Shown here: positions 27,480 to 42,600 of the stretch, in pieces
How the letters are laid out: each line of letters opens with the position of its first letter
Numbering within the stretch: the first letter of the stretch is position 1
Source: Luidia sarsii
Taxonomy: Eukaryota > Echinodermata > Asteroidea > Paxillosida > Luidiidae
Length of the DNA stretch: 64,000 bases
Assembly (NCBI GenBank): GCA_949987565.1
Contig: OX465109.1
Coordinates: 18,644,415 to 18,708,414 of the forward strand
Direction of reading: 5' to 3'
Notes under the pieces: model-generated
The model's input: the letters and a program-made list of their open reading frames with translations, nothing else
What the model was told of the DNA's origin: nothing
The model's database searches: none
Translations under genes and position numbers: made by a program

Positions 27480-30400
27480 AATGTATCAATAGAAATTAAC
27501 TCCGAATTCAGGAGTTTCAATTCAGGCCAATAAAGGAAACCGGGGGCTTTTTATAGGCCAGGTTTCAGGAACAAAAATGTAACATTAAATACGATATGAA
27601 CATGCAAAGAATATATCTCTGCCCGATCACCCCCCTCCCCAACCCGCTGGTCATTGTTTTTTCTATGAGTACACAGATAGGGCACAGACAGATCCAGGTT
27701 CCTTCCCTTTGCTTTGAAAATGATCAATAGAAATTGTCTATAAAATTCACTAACTTTACCAACGATTGCTAGAGGAACCCTAGACCTATCTATATGCAAA
27801 GCCTGAGCTTCCTCGGTGTCATATTTAATGGATTATCTAATTTCAAACGAAAAATTTCTCCTCAGTCTCTCTCCGCCGTGGTTTTTAACCCAGTGATGGT
27901 GCTCATCCTGCTTCCCGAACCAGGTAGGGTTGCTCTCTTCTCCCAAAAATGTATCAATAGAAATTAACTCCGATTTCAGGAGTTTAAATTCAGGCCGATA
28001 GAGGAAACCTTGGACTATCTATAGGGCAAGTTTCAGAATCAAAAATGTAATATTGAATACGATATGAACATGCAAAGAATATATCTCTGCCCTATCACCC
28101 CCCTCCCCAACCAGCTGGTCATTGTTTGCTTCTATGAGTACATAGATAGGGCGAAGTCAGATCCAGGTTCGTTCCCTTTTCTTTGAAAATGATCAATATA
28201 AATTTTCTCCTAATTCACTAACTTTACCACAGATCGCTAGAGGAACCCTAGACCTATCTATATGCAAAACCTGAGCTTCCTCGATGTCATATTTAATGTA
28301 ATATATAAATTCAAACGAAACATTTCTCCTCAGTCACTCTCCGCCGTGGCTTTTAACCCAGTGATGGTGCACATGCAGCTTCCAGAACAAGGTAGGGTTG
28401 CTCTGTTGTTCTCGAAATGTATGAATAGAAATTAACTCCGATTTCAGGAGTTTCAATTCAGGCCAATAAAGGAAACCGGGGGCTTTTTATAGGCCAGGTT
28501 TCAGGAACAAAAATGTAACATTAAATACGATATGAACATGCAAAGAATATATCTCTGCCCAAACACCCCTCCCCAACCCGCTGGTCATTGTTTTTTTCTA
28601 TGAGTACACAGATAGGGCACAGACAGATCCAGGTTCCTTCCCTTTGCTTTGAAAATGATCAATAGAAATTGTCTCCAAATTCACTAACTTTACCACCGAT
28701 TGCTAGAGGAACCCTAGACCTATCTATATGCAAAGCCTGAGCTTCCTTGGTGTCATATTTAATGGATTATCTAATTTCAAACGAAAAATGTCTCCTCAGT
28801 CTCTCTCCGCCGTGGTTTTTAACCCAGTGATGGTGCACATCCTGCTTCCAGAACCAGGTAGGGTTGCTCTCTTCTCCCAAAAATGTATGAATAGAAATTA
28901 ACTCCGATTTCAGGAGTTTAAATTCAGGCCGATAGAGGAAACCTGAGAATATCTATAGGGCAAGTTTCAGAAACAAAAATGTAATATTGAATACGATATG
29001 AACATGCAAAGAATATATCTCTGCCCTATCACCCCCCTCCCCAACCCGCTGGTCATTGTTTGCTTCTATGAGTACATAGATAGGGCACAGACGGATCCAT
29101 CCAGGTTCGTTCCTTTTTCTTTGAAAATGATCAATAGAATTTTTTTCCTAATTCACTAACTTTACCACAGATCGCTAGAGGAACCCTAGACCTATCTTTA
29201 TGCAAAACCTGAGCTTCCCCGATGTCATATTTAATGGATTATCTAATTTCAAACGAAATATTTCTCCTCAGTCACTCTCCGCCGTGGCTTTTAACCCAGT
29301 GATGGTGCACATGCAGCTCCCAGAACAAGGTAGGGTTGCTCTCTTCTCCCAAAAATGTATGAATAAAAATTAACTCCGATTTCAGGAGTTTAAATTCAGG
29401 CCGATAGAGGAAACCTGGAAATATCTATAGGGCAAGTTTCAGAAACAGAAATGTAATATTGAATACGATATGAACATGCAAAGACTATATCTCTGCCCTA
29501 TCACCCCCCTCCCCAACCCGCTGGTCATTGTTTGCTTCTATGAGTACATAGATAGGGCACAGACAGATCCAGGTTCGTTCCCTTTTTTGTTTTAAATGAT
29601 CAATAGAAATTTTCTCCAAATTCACTAACTTTACCTCCGATCGCTAGAGGAACCCTAGACCTATCTATATGCAAAACCTGAACTTCCTCGATGTCATATT
29701 TAATGGATTATCTAATTTCAAACGTTTTTGTTTTAAATGATCAATAGAAATTTTCTCCAAATTCACTAACTTTACCTCCGATCGCTAGAGGAACCCTAGA
29801 CCTATCTATATGCAAAACCTGAACTTCCTCGATGTCATATTTAATGGATTATCTAATTTCAAACGAAATATTTTTCCTCAGTCACTCTCCGCCGTGGCTT
29901 TTAACCCAGTGATGGTGCACATGCAGCTTCCAGAACAAGGTAGGGTTGCTCTCTTCTCCCAAAAATGTATGAATAAAAATTAACTCCGATTTCAGGAGTT
30001 TAAATTCAGGCCGATAGAGGAAACCTGGAAATATCTATAGGGCAAGTTTCAGAAACAGAAATGTAATATTGAATACGATATGAACATGCAAAGACTATAT
30101 CTCTGCCCTATCACCCCCCTCCCCAACCCGCTGGTCATTGTTTGCTTCTATGAGTACATAGATAGGGCACAGACAGATCCAGGTTCGTTCGTTCCCTTTT
30201 TTGTTTTAAATGATCAATAGAAATTTTCTCCAAATTCACTAACTTTACCACCGATCGCTAGAGGAACCCTAGACCTATCTATATGCAAAACCTGAACTTC
30301 CTCGATGTCATATTTAATGGAATATCTAATTTCAAACGAAACATTTCTTCTCAGTCACTCTCCGCTGTGGCTTTTAACCCAGTGATGGTGCACATCCTGC

Positions 30401-33400
30401 TTCCAGAACCAGGAAGGGTTGCTCTCTTCTCCCAAAAATGTATCAATAGAAATTAACTCCGATTTCAGGAGTTTAAATTCAGGCCGATAAAGGAAACCTT
30501 GGACTATCTATAGGGCAAGTTTCAGAATCAAAAATGTAATATTGAATACGATATGAACATGCAAAGAATATATCTCTGCCCTATCACCCCCCTCCCCAAC
30601 CAGCTGGTCATTGTTTGCTTCTATGAGTACATAGATAGGGCGAAGTCAGATCCAGGTTCGTTCCCTTTTCTTTGAAAATGATCAATATAAATTTTCTCCT
30701 AATTCACTAACTTTACCAAAGATCGCTAGAGGAACCCTAGACCTATCTATATGCAAAACCTGAGCTTCCTCGATGTCATATTTAATGTAATATATAATTT
30801 CAAACGAAACATTTCTCCTCAGTCACTCTCCGCCGTGGCTTTTAACCCAGTGATGGTGCACATGCAGCTTCCAGAACAAGGTAGGGTTGCTCTGTTGTTC
30901 TCGAAATGTATGAATAGAAATTAACTCCGATTTCAGGAGTTTCAATTCAGGCCAATAAAGGAAACCGGGGGCTTTTTATAGGCCAGGTTTCAGGAACAAA
31001 AATGTAATATTGAATACGATATGAACATGCAAAGAATATATCTCTGCCCTATCACCCCCTCCCCAACCCGCTGGTCATTGTTTGCTTCTATGAGTACATA
31101 GATAGAGCACAGACAGATCCAGGTTCGTTCCCTTTTCTTTGAAAATGATCAATAGAAATTTTCTCCTGATTCACTAACTTTACCACAGATCGCTAGAGGA
31201 ACCCTACACCTATCTTTATGCAAAACCTGAGCTTGCTCGATGTCATATTTAATGAAATATCTAATTTCAAACGAAACATTTCTCCTCAGTCACTCTCCGC
31301 CGTGGCTTTTAACCCAGTGATGGTGCACATGCAGCTTCCAGAACAAGGTAGGGTTGCTCTGTTGTTCTCAAAATGTATGAATAGAAATTAACTCCGATTT
31401 CAGGAGTTTCAATTCAGGCCAATAAAGGAAACCGGGGGCTTTTTATAGGCCAGGTTTCAGGAACAAAAATGTAACATTAAATACGATATGAACATGCAAA
31501 GAATATATCTCTGCCCGATCACCCCCCTCCCCAACCCGCTGGTCATTGTTTTTTCTATGAGTACACAGATAGGGCACAGACAGATCCAGGTTCCTTCCCT
31601 TTGCTTTGAAAATGATCAATAGAAATTGTCTATAAAATTCACTAACTTTACCAACGATTGCTAGAGGAACCCTAGACCTATCTATATGCAAAGCCTGAGC
31701 TTCCTCGGTGTCATATTTAATGGATTATCTAATTTCAAACGAAAAATTTCTCCTCAGTCTCTCTCCGCCGTGGTTTTTAACCCAGTGATGGTGCTCATCC
31801 TGCTTCCAGAACCAGGTAGGGTTGCTCTCTTCTCCCAAAAATGTATCAATAGAAATTAACTCCGATTTCAGGAGTTTAAATTCAGGCCGATAGAGGAAAC
31901 CTTGGACTATCTATAGGGCAAGTTTCAGAATCAAAAATGTAATATTGAATACGATATGAACATGCAAAGAATATATCTCTGCCCTATCACCCCCCTCCCC
32001 AACCAGCTGGTCATTGTTTGCTTCTATGAGTACATAGATAGGGCGAAGTCAGATCCAGGTTCGTTCCCTTTTCTTTGAAAATGATCAATATAAATTTTCT
32101 CCAAATTCACTAACTTTACCACAGATCGCTAGAGGAACCCTAGACCTATCTATATGCAAAACCTGAGCTTCCTCGATGTCATATTTAATGTAATATATAA
32201 TTTCAAACGAAACATTTCTCCTCAGTCACTCTCCGCCGTGGCTTTTAACCCAGTGATGGTGCACATGCAGCTTCCAGAACAAGGTAGGGTTGCTCTGTTG
32301 TTCTCGAAATGTATGAATAGAAATTAACTCCGATTTCAGGAGTTTCAATTCAGGCCAATAAAGGAAACCGGGGGCTTTTTATAGGCCAGGTTTCAGGAAC
32401 AAAAATGTAACATTAAATACGATATGAACATGCAAAGAATATATCTCTGCCCAAACACCCCTCCCCAACCCGCTGGTCATTGTTTTTTTCTATGAGTACA
32501 CAGATAGGGCACAGACAGATCCAGGTTCCTTCCCTTTGCTTTGAAAATGATCAATAGAAATTGTCTCCAAATTCACTAACTTTACCACCGATTGCTAGAG
32601 GAACCCTAGACCTATCTATATGCAAAGCCTGAGCTTCCTTGGTGTCATATTTAATGGATTATCTAATTTCAAACGAAAAATGTCTCCTCAGTCTCTCTCC
32701 GCCGTGGTTTTTAACCCAGTGATGGTGCACATCCTGCTTCCAGAACCAGGTAGGGTTGCTCTCTTCTCCCAAAAATGTATGAATAGAAATTAACTCCGAT
32801 TTCAGGAGTTTAAATTCAGGCCGATAGAGGAAACCTGAGAATATCTATAGGGCAAGTTTCAGAAACAAAAATGTAATATTGAATACGATATGAACATGCA
32901 AAGAATATATCTCTGCCCTATCACCCCCCCTCCCCAACCCGCTGGTCATTGTTTGCTTCTATGAGTACATAGATAGGGCACAGACGGATCCATCCAGGTT
33001 CGTTCCTTTTTCTTTGAAAATGATCAATAGAATTTTTTTCCTAATTCACTAACTTTACCACAGATCGCTAGAGGAACCCTAGACCTATCTTTATGCAAAA
33101 CCTGAGCTTCCCCGATGTCATATTTAACGGATTATCTAATTTCAAACGAAATATTTCTCCTCAGTCACTCTCCGCCGTGGCTTTTAACCCAGTGATGGTG
33201 CACATGCAGCTTCCAGAACAAGGTAGGGTTGCTCTCTTCTCCCAAAAATGTATGAATAAAAATTAACTCCGATTTCAGGAGTTTAAATTCAGGCCGATAG
33301 AGGAAACCTGGAAATATCTATAGGGCAAGTTTCAGAAACAGAAATGTAATATTGAATACGATATGAACATGCAAAGACTATATCTCTGCCCTATCACCCC

Positions 33401-35330
33401 CCTCCCCAACCCGCTGGTCATTGTTTGCTTCTATGAGTACATAGATAGGGCACAGACAGATCCAGGTTCGTTCCCTTTTTTGTTTTAAATGATCAATAGA
33501 AATTTTCTCCAAATTCACTAACTTTACCTCCGATCGCTAGAGGAACCCTAGACCTATCTATATGCAAAACCTGAACTTCCTCGATGTCATATTTAATGGA
33601 TTATCTAATTTCAAACGTTTTTGTTTTAAATGATCAATAGAAATTTTCTCCAAATTCACTAACTTTACCTCCGATCGCTAGAGGAACCCTAGACCTATCT
33701 ATATGCAAAACCTGAACTTCCTCGATGTCATATTTAATGGATTATCTAATTTCAAACGAAATATTTTTCCTCAGTCACTCTCCGCCGTGGCTTTTAACCC
33801 AGTGATGGTGCACATGCAGCTTCCAGAACAAGGTAGGGTTGCTCTCTTCTCCCAAAAATGTATGAATAAAAATTAACTCCGATTTCAGGAGTTTAAATTC
33901 AGGCCGATAGAGGAAACCTGGAAATATCTATAGGGCAAGTTTCAGAAACAGAAATGTAATATTGAATACGATATGAACATGCAAAGACTATATCTCTGCC
34001 CTATCACCCCCCTCCCCAACCCGCTGGTCATTGTTTGCTTCTATGAGTACATAGATAGGGCACAGACAGATCCAGGTTCGTTCGTTCCCTTTTTTGTTTT
34101 AAATGATCAATAGAAATTTTCTCCAAATTCACTAACTTTACCACCGATCGCTAGAGGAACCCTAGACCTATCTATATGCAAAACCTGAACTTCCTCGATG
34201 TCATATTTAATGGAATATCTAATTTCAAACGAAACATTTCTTCTCAGTCACTCTCCGCTGTGGCTTTTAACCCAGTGATGATGCACATCCTGCTTCCAGA
34301 ACCAGGAAGGGTTGCTCTCTTCTCCCAAAAATGTATCAATAGAAATTAACTCCGATTTCAGGAGTTTAAATTCAGGCCGATAGAGGAAACCTTGGACTAT
34401 CTATAGGGCAAGTTTCAGAATCAAAAATGTAATATTGAATACGATATGAACATGCAAAGAATATATCTCTGCCCTTTTACCCCCCTCCCCAACCAGCTGG
34501 TCATTGTTTGCTTCTATGAGTACATAGATAGGGCGAAGTCAGATCCAGGTTCGTTCCCTTTTCTTTGAAAATGATCAATATAAATTTTCTCCAAATTCAC
34601 TAACTTTACCACCGATCGCTAAAGGAACCCTAGACCTATCTATATGCAAAACCTGAACTTCCTCGATGTCATATTTAATGGAATATCTAATTTCAAACGA
34701 AACATTTCTCCTCAGTCACTCTCCGCCGTGGCTTTTAACCCAGTGATGGTGCACATGCAGCTTCCAGAACAAGGTAGGTTTGCTCTGTTGTTCTCGAAAT
34801 GTATGAATAGAAATTAACTCCGATTTCAGGAGTTTCAATTCAGGCCAATAAAGGAAACCGGGGGCTTTTTATAGGCCAGGTTTCAGGAACAAAAATGTAA
34901 CATTAAATACGATATGAACATGCAAAGAATATATCTCTGCCCGATCACCCCCCTCCCCTACCCGCTGGTCATTGTTTTTTTCTATGAGTACACAGATAGG
35001 GCACAGACAGATCCAGGTTCCTTCCCTTTGCTTTGAAAATGATCAATAGAAATTGTCTCCAAATTCACTAACTTTACCACCGATTGCTAGAGGAACCCTA
35101 GACCTATCTATATGCAAAGCTGAGCGTCCTTGGTGTCATATTTAATGGATTATCTAATTTCAAACGAAAAATGTCTCCTCAGTCTCTCCCGCCGTGGTTT
35201 TTAACCCAGTGATGGTGCACATCCTGCTTCCAGAACCAGGTAGGGTTGCTCTCTTCTCCCAAAAATGTATGAATAGAAATTAACTCCGATTTCAGGAGTT
35301 TAAATTCAGGCCGATAGAGGAAACCTGAGA
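27480..35330 (+). repeat. 3.89-kb higher-order repeat, two tandem copies (subfamily B)
   Basis: The stretch from about 27.5 to 31.4 kb is repeated at 31.4-35.3 kb with an offset of 3892-3893 bp. The marker ACGGATCCATCC lies at 29091 and 32984, and a 141-bp partial-unit duplication lies at 29584-29865 and again about 3893 bp later. Differences are few: single-base changes and one C in a C-run. The offset equals eight units plus the 141-bp partial duplication. Confidence 0.85.
29584..29865 (+). repeat. 141-bp partial-unit tandem duplication inside B
   Basis: The segment starting TTTTTGTTTTAAATGATC at 29584 is repeated directly at 29725 after TTTCAAACG, so less than a third of a unit is duplicated out of register. 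The same structure recurs at about 33477-33758 inside the second 3.89-kb copy, so it predates that amplification. Confidence 0.85.
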
Positions 35331-38300
35331 ATATCTATACGGCAAGTTTCAGAAACAAAAATGTAATATTGAATACGATATGAACATGCAAAGAATATAT
35401 CTCTGCCCTATCACCCCCCTCCCCAACCCGCTGGTCATTGTTTGCTTCTATGAGTACATAGATAGGGCACAGACAGATCCATCCAGGTTCGTTCCTTTTT
35501 CTTTGAAAATGATCAATAAAATTGTTTTCCTAATTCACTAACTTTACCACAGATCGCTAGAGGAACCCTAGACCTATCTTTATGCAAAACCTGAGCTTCC
35601 TCGATGTCATATTTAATGGATTATCTAATTTCAAACGAAATATTTCTCCTCAGTCACTCTCCGCCGTGGCTTTTAACCCAGTGATGGTGCACATGCAGCT
35701 TCCAGAACAAGGTAGGGTTGCTCTCTTCTCCCAAAAATGTATGAATAAAAATTAACTCCGATTTCAGGAGTTTAAATTCAGGCCGATAGAGGAAACCTGG
35801 AAATATCTATAGGGCAAGTTTCAGAAACAGAAATGTAATATTGAATACGATATGAACATGCAAAGACTATATCTCTGCCCTATCACCCCCCTCCCCAACC
35901 CGCTGGTCATTGTTTGCTTCTATGAGTACACAGATAGGGCACAGACAGATCCAGGTTCCTTCCCTTTGCTTTGAAAATGATCAATAGAAATTGTCTCCAA
36001 ATTCACTAACTTTACCACCGATTGCTAGAGGAACCCTAGACCTATCTATATGCAAAGCCTGAGCTTCCTTGGTGTCATATTTAATGGATTATCTAATTTC
36101 AAACGAAAAATGTCTCCTCAGTCTCTCTCCGCCGTGGTTTTTAACCCAGTGATGGTGCACATCCTGCTTCCAGAACAAGGTAGGGTTGCTCTCTTCTCCC
36201 AAAAATGTATGAATAGAAATTAACTCCGATTTCAGGAGTTTAAATTCAGGCCGATAGAGGAAACCTGAGAATATCTATAGGGCAAGTTTCAGAAACAAAA
36301 ATGTAATATTGAATACGATATGAACATGCAAAGAATATATCTCTGCCCTATCACCCCCCTCCCCAACCCGCTGGTCATTGTTTGCTTCTATGAGTACATA
36401 GATAGGGCACAGACGGATCCATCCAGGTTCGTTCCTTTTTCTTTGAAAATGATCAATAGAATTTTTTTCCTAATTCACTAACTTTACCACAGATCGCTAG
36501 CGGAACCCTAGACCTATCTTTATGCAAAACCTGAGCTTCCTCGATGTCATATTTAATGGATTATCTAATTTCAAACGAAATATTTCTCCTCAGTCACTCT
36601 CCGCCGTGGCTTTTAACCCAGTGATGGTGCACATGCAGCTTCCAGAACAAGGTAGGGTTACTCTCTTCTCCCAAAAATGTATGAATAAAAATTAACTCCG
36701 ATTTCAGGAGTTTAAATTCAGGCCGATAGAGGAAACCTGGAAATATCTATAGGGCAAGTTTCAGAAACAGAAATGTAATATTGAATACGATATGAACATG
36801 CAAAGACTATATCTCTGCCCTATCACCCCCCTCCCCAACCCGCTGGTCATTGTTTGCTTCTATGAGTACATAGATAGGGCACAGACAGATCCAGGTTCGT
36901 TCGTTCCCTTTTTTGTTTTAAATGATCAATAGAAATTTTCTCCAAATTCACTAACTTTACCACCGATCGCTAGAGGAACCCTAGACCTATCTATATGCAA
37001 AACCTGAACTTCCTCGATGTCATATTTAATGGAATATCTAATTTCAAACGAAACATTTCTTCTCAGTCACTCTCCGCCGTGGCTTTTAAACCAGTGATGG
37101 TGCACATGCAGCTTCCAGAACAAGGTAGGTTTGCTCTGTTGTTCTCAAAATGTATCAATAGAAATTAACTCCGATTTCAGGAGTTTCAATTCAGGCCAAT
37201 AAAGGAAACCGGGGGCTTTTTATAGGCCAGGTTTCAGGAACAAAAATGTAACATTGAATACGATATGAACATGCAAGGAATATATCTCTGCCCGATCACC
37301 CCCCTCCTCAACCCGCTGGAAATTGTTTTTTTCTATGAGTACACAGATAGGGCACAGACAGATCCAGGTTCGTTCCCTTTTCTTTGAAAATGATCAATAG
37401 AAATTGTCTCCAAATTCACTAACTTTACCACCGATTGCTAGAGGAACCCTAGACCTATCTATATGCAAAGCCTGAGCGTCCTTGGTGTCATATTTAATGG
37501 ATTATCTAATTTCAAACGAAAAATGTCTCCTCAGTCTCTCTCCGCCGTGGTTTTTAACCCAGTGATGGTGCACATCCTGCTTCCAGAACCAGGTAGGGTT
37601 GCTCTCTTCTCCCAAAAATGTATGAATAGAAATTAACTCCGATTTCAGGAGTTTAAATTCAGGCCGATAGAGGAAACCTGAGAATATCTATACGGCAAGT
37701 TTCAGAAACAAAAATGTAATATTGAATACGATATGAACATGCAAAGAATATATCTCTGCCCTATCACCCCCCTCCCCAACCCGCTGGTCATTGTTTGCTT
37801 CTATGAGTACATAGATAGGGCACAGACAGATCCATCCAGGTTCGTTCCTTTTTCTTTGAAAATGATCAATAAAATTGTTTTCCTAATTCACTAACTTTAC
37901 CACAGATCGCTAGAGGAACCCTAGACCTATCTTTATGCAAAACCTGAGCTTCCTCGATGTCATATTTAATGGATTATCTAATTTCAAACGAAATATTTCT
38001 CCTCAGTCACTCTCCGCCGTGGCTTTTAACCCAGTGATGGTGCACATGCAGCTTCCAGAACAAGGTAGGGTTGCTCTCTTCTCCCAAAAATGTATGAATA
38101 AAAATTAACTCCGATTTCAGGAGTTTAAATTCAGGCCGATAGAGGAAACCTGGAAATATCTATAGGGCAAGTTTCAGAAACAGAAATGTAATATTGAATA
38201 CGATATGAACATGCAAAGACTATATCTCTGCCCTATCACCCCCCTCCCCAACCCGCTGGTCATTGTTTGCTTCTATGAGTACACAGATAGGGCACAGACA

Positions 38301-39690
38301 GATCCAGGTTCCTTCCCTTTGCTTTGAAAATGATCAATAGAAATTGTCTCCAAATTCACTAACTTTACCACCGATTGCTAGAGGAACCCTAGACCTATCT
38401 ATATGCAAAGCCTGAGCTTCCTTGGTGTCATATTTAATGGATTATCTAATTTCAAACGAAAAATGTCTCCTCAGTCTCTCTCCGCCGTGGTTTTTAACCC
38501 AGTGATGGTGCACATCCTGCTTCCAGAACAAGGTAGGGTTGCTCTCTTCTCCCAAAAATGTATGAATAGAAATTAACTCCGATTTCAGGAGTTTAAATTC
38601 AGGCCGATAGAGGAAACCTGAGAATATCTATAGGGCAAGTTTCAGAAACAAAAATGTAATATTGAATACGATATGAACATGCAAAGAATATATCTCTGCC
38701 CTATCACCCCCCTCCCCAACCCGCTGGTCATTGTTTGCTTCTATGAGTACATAGATAGGGCACAGACGGATCCATCCAGGTTCGTTCCTTTTTCTTTGAA
38801 AATGATCAATAGAATTTTTTTCCTAATTCACTAACTTTACCACAGATCGCTAGCGGAACCCTAGACCTATCTTTATGCAAAACCTGAGCTTCCTCGATGT
38901 CATATTTAATGGATTATCTAATTTCAAACGAAATATTTCTCCTCAGTCACTCTCCGCCGTGGCTTTTAACCCAGTGATGGTGCACATGCAGCTTCCAGAA
39001 CAAGGTAGGGTTACTCTCTTCTCCCAAAAATGTATGAATAAAAATTAACTCCGATTTCAGGAGTTTAAATTCAGGCCGATAGAGGAAACCTGGAAATATC
39101 TATAGGGCAAGTTTCAGAAACAGAAATGTAATATTGAATACGATATGAACATGCAAAGACTATATCTCTGCCCTATCACCCCCCTCCCCAACCCGCTGGT
39201 CATTGTTTGCTTCTATGAGTACATAGATAGGGCACAGACAGATCCAGGTTCGTTCGTTCCCTTTTTTGTTTTAAATGATCAATAGAAATTTTCTCCAAAT
39301 TCACTAACTTTACCACCGATCGCTAGAGGAACCCTAGACCTATCTATATGCAAAACCTGAACTTCCTCGATGTCATATTTAATGGAATATCTAATTTCAA
39401 ACGAAACATTTCTTCTCAGTCACTCTCCGCCGTGGCTTTTAAACCAGTGATGGTGCACATGCAGCTTCCAGAACAAGGTAGGTTTGCTCTGTTGTTCTCA
39501 AAATGTATCAATAGAAATTAACTCCGATTTCAGGAGTTTCAATTCAGGCCAATAAAGGAAACCGGGGGCTTTTTATAGGCCAGGTTTCAGGAACAAAAAT
39601 GTAACATTGAATACGATATGAACATGCAAGGAATATATCTCTGCCCGATCACCCCCCTCCTCAACCCGCTGGAAATTGTTTTTTTCTATG
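34980..39690 (+). repeat. Five-unit higher-order repeat, 2353 bp x 2 (subfamily B)
   Basis: Markers recur 2353 bp apart: ACGGATCCATCC at 36413 and 38766, CTCCTCAACCCGCTGGAAATTG at about 37304 and 39657, and ATACGGCAAG at about 35338 and 37691. The offset is five units plus small indels. Ends are approximate. Confidence 0.8.
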
Positions 39691-42600
39691 AGTACACAGA
39701 TAGGGCACAGACAGATCCAGGTTCGTTCCCTTTTCTTTGAAAATGATCAATAGAAATTGTCTCCAAATTCACTAACTTTACCACCGATTGCTAGAGGAAC
39801 CCTAGACCTATCTATATGGAAAACCTGAGCTTCCTCGATGTCATTTTTAATGGATTATCTAATTTCAAACGAATTATTTCTCCTCAGTCACTCTCCGCCG
39901 TGGCTTTTAACCCAGTGATGATGCACATCCTGCTTCCAGAACCAGGAAGGGTTGCTCTCTTCTCCCAAAAATGTATGAATAGAAATTAACTCCGATTTCA
40001 GGAGTTTACATTCAGGCCGATAGAGGAAACCTTAGACTATCTATAGGGCAAGTTTCAGAATCAAAAATGTAATATTGAATACGATATGAACATGCAAAGA
40101 ATATATCTCTGCCCAATCACCCCCCTCCCCAACCAGCTGGTCATTGTTTGCTTCTATGAGTACATAGATAGGGCGAAGACAGATCCAGGTTCGTTCCCTT
40201 TTCTTTGAAAATGATCAATAGAAATTTTCTCCAAATTCACTAACTTTACCACCGATCGCTAGAGGAACCCTAGACCTATCTATATGCAAAACCTGAGCTT
40301 CCTCGATGTCATATTTATTGGAATATCTAATTTCAAACGAAATATTTCTCCTCAGTCATTCTCCGCCGTGGCTTTTAACCCAGTGATGGTGCACATGCAG
40401 CTTCCAGAGACAGGTAGGGTTGCTCTCTTGTTCTCAAAATGTATGAATAGAAATTAACTCCGATTTCAGGAGTTTCAATTCAGTCCAATAAAGGAAACCG
40501 GGGGCTTTTTATAGGCCAGGTTTTAGGAACAAAAATGTAACATTGAATACGATATGAACATGCAAAGAATATATCTCTGCCCGATCACCCCCCTCCCCAA
40601 ACCGCTGGTCATTGTTTTTTTTTCTATGAGTACACAGATAGGGCACAGACAGATCCAGGTTCCTTCCCTTTGCTTTGAAAAAGATCAATAGAAATTGTCT
40701 CCAAATTCACTAACTTTACCACCGATTGCTAGAGGAACCCTAGACCTATCTCTATGCAAAACCTGAGCTTCCTCGATGTCATATTTATTGGATTATCTAA
40801 TTTCAAACGAAATGTTTCTCCTCAGTCACTCTCCACCGTGGCTTTTAACCCAGTGATGGTGCACATCCTGCTTCCAGAACCAGGTAGGGTTGCTCTCTTC
40901 TCCCAAAAATGTGTGAATAAAAATTAATTTCGATTTCAGGAGTTTAAATTCAGGCCGATAGACGAAACCTGGGACTATCTATAGGGCAAGTTTCAGAAAC
41001 AAAAATGTAATATTGAATACCATATGAACATGCAAAGAATATATCTCTGCCCTATCACCCCCCTCCCCAACCCGCTGGTCATTGTTTGCTTCTATGAGTA
41101 CATAGATAGGGCACAGACAGATCCATCCAGGTTCGTTCCCTTTTCTTTGAAAATGATCAATAGAAATTTTCTACTAATTCACTAACTTTACCACAGATCG
41201 CTAGAGGAACCCTAGACCTATCTATAATTATGCAAAACCTGAGCTTCCTCGATGTCATATTTAATGTAATATCTAATTTCAAACGAAACATTTCTCCTCA
41301 GTCACTCTCCGCCGTGGCTTTTAACCCAGTGATGGTGCACATGCAGCTTCCAGAACAAGGTAGGGTTGCTCTGTTGTTCTCAAAATGTATGAACAGAAAT
41401 TAACTCCGCTTTCAGGAGTTTCAATTCAGGCCAATAAAGGAAACCGGGGGCTTTTTATAGGCCAGGTTTCAGAAACAAAAATGTAACATTGAATACGATA
41501 TGAACATGCGAAGAATATATCTCTGCCCGATCACCCCCCTCCCCAACCCGCTGGTCATTGTTTTTTTCTATGAGTACACAGATAGGGCACAGACAGATCC
41601 AGGTTCGTTCCCTTTTCTTTGAAAATGATCAATAGAAATTGTCTCAAAATTCACTAACTTTACCACCGATCGCTAGAGGAAGCCTAGACCTATCAATCTG
41701 CAAAACCTGAGCTTCCTCGGTGTCATATTTAATGGAATATCTAATTTCAATCGAAATATTTCTCCTCAGTCACTCCCCGCCGTGGCTTTTAACCCAGTGA
41801 TGGTGCACATACTGCTTCCAGAACAAGGTAGGGTTGCTCTGTTGTTCTCAAAATGTATGAATAGAAATTAACTCCGATTTCAGGAGTTTCAATTCAGGCC
41901 AATAAAGGAAACCGGTGGCTTTTTATAGGCCAGGTTTCAGGAACAAAAATGTAAAATTGAATACGATATGAACATGCAAATAATATATCTCTGCCCGATC
42001 ACCCCCCTCCCCAACCCGCTGGTCATTGTTTTTTCTATAACTACACAGATAGGGCACAGACAGATCCAGGTTCGTTCCCTTTTCTTTGAAAATGATCAAT
42101 AGAAATTGTCTCCAAATTCACTAACTTTACCACCGATTGCTAGAGGAACCCAAGACCTATCTATATGCAAAACCTGAGCTTACTCGATGTCATATTTAAT
42201 GGAATATCTAATTTCAAACGAAATGTTTCTCCTCAGTCACTCTCCGCCGCTGCTTTTAACCGAGTAATGGTGCACATCCTGCTTCCAGAACTAGGAAGGG
42301 TTGCTCTCTTCTCCCAAAAATGTATCAATAGAAATTAACTCCGATTTCAGGAGTTTAAATTCAGGCCGATAGAGGAAACCTGGGACTATCTATAGGGCAA
42401 GTTTCAGAAACAAAAATGTACTATTGAATACGATATGAACATGCAAAGACTATATCTCTGCCCTATCACCCCCCTCCCCAACCCGCTGGTCATTGTTTGC
42501 TTCTGTGAGTACATAGATAGGGCGCAGACAGATCCATCCAGGTTCGTTCCCTTTTCTTTGAAAATGATCAATAGAAATTTTCTCCTAATTCACTAACTTT

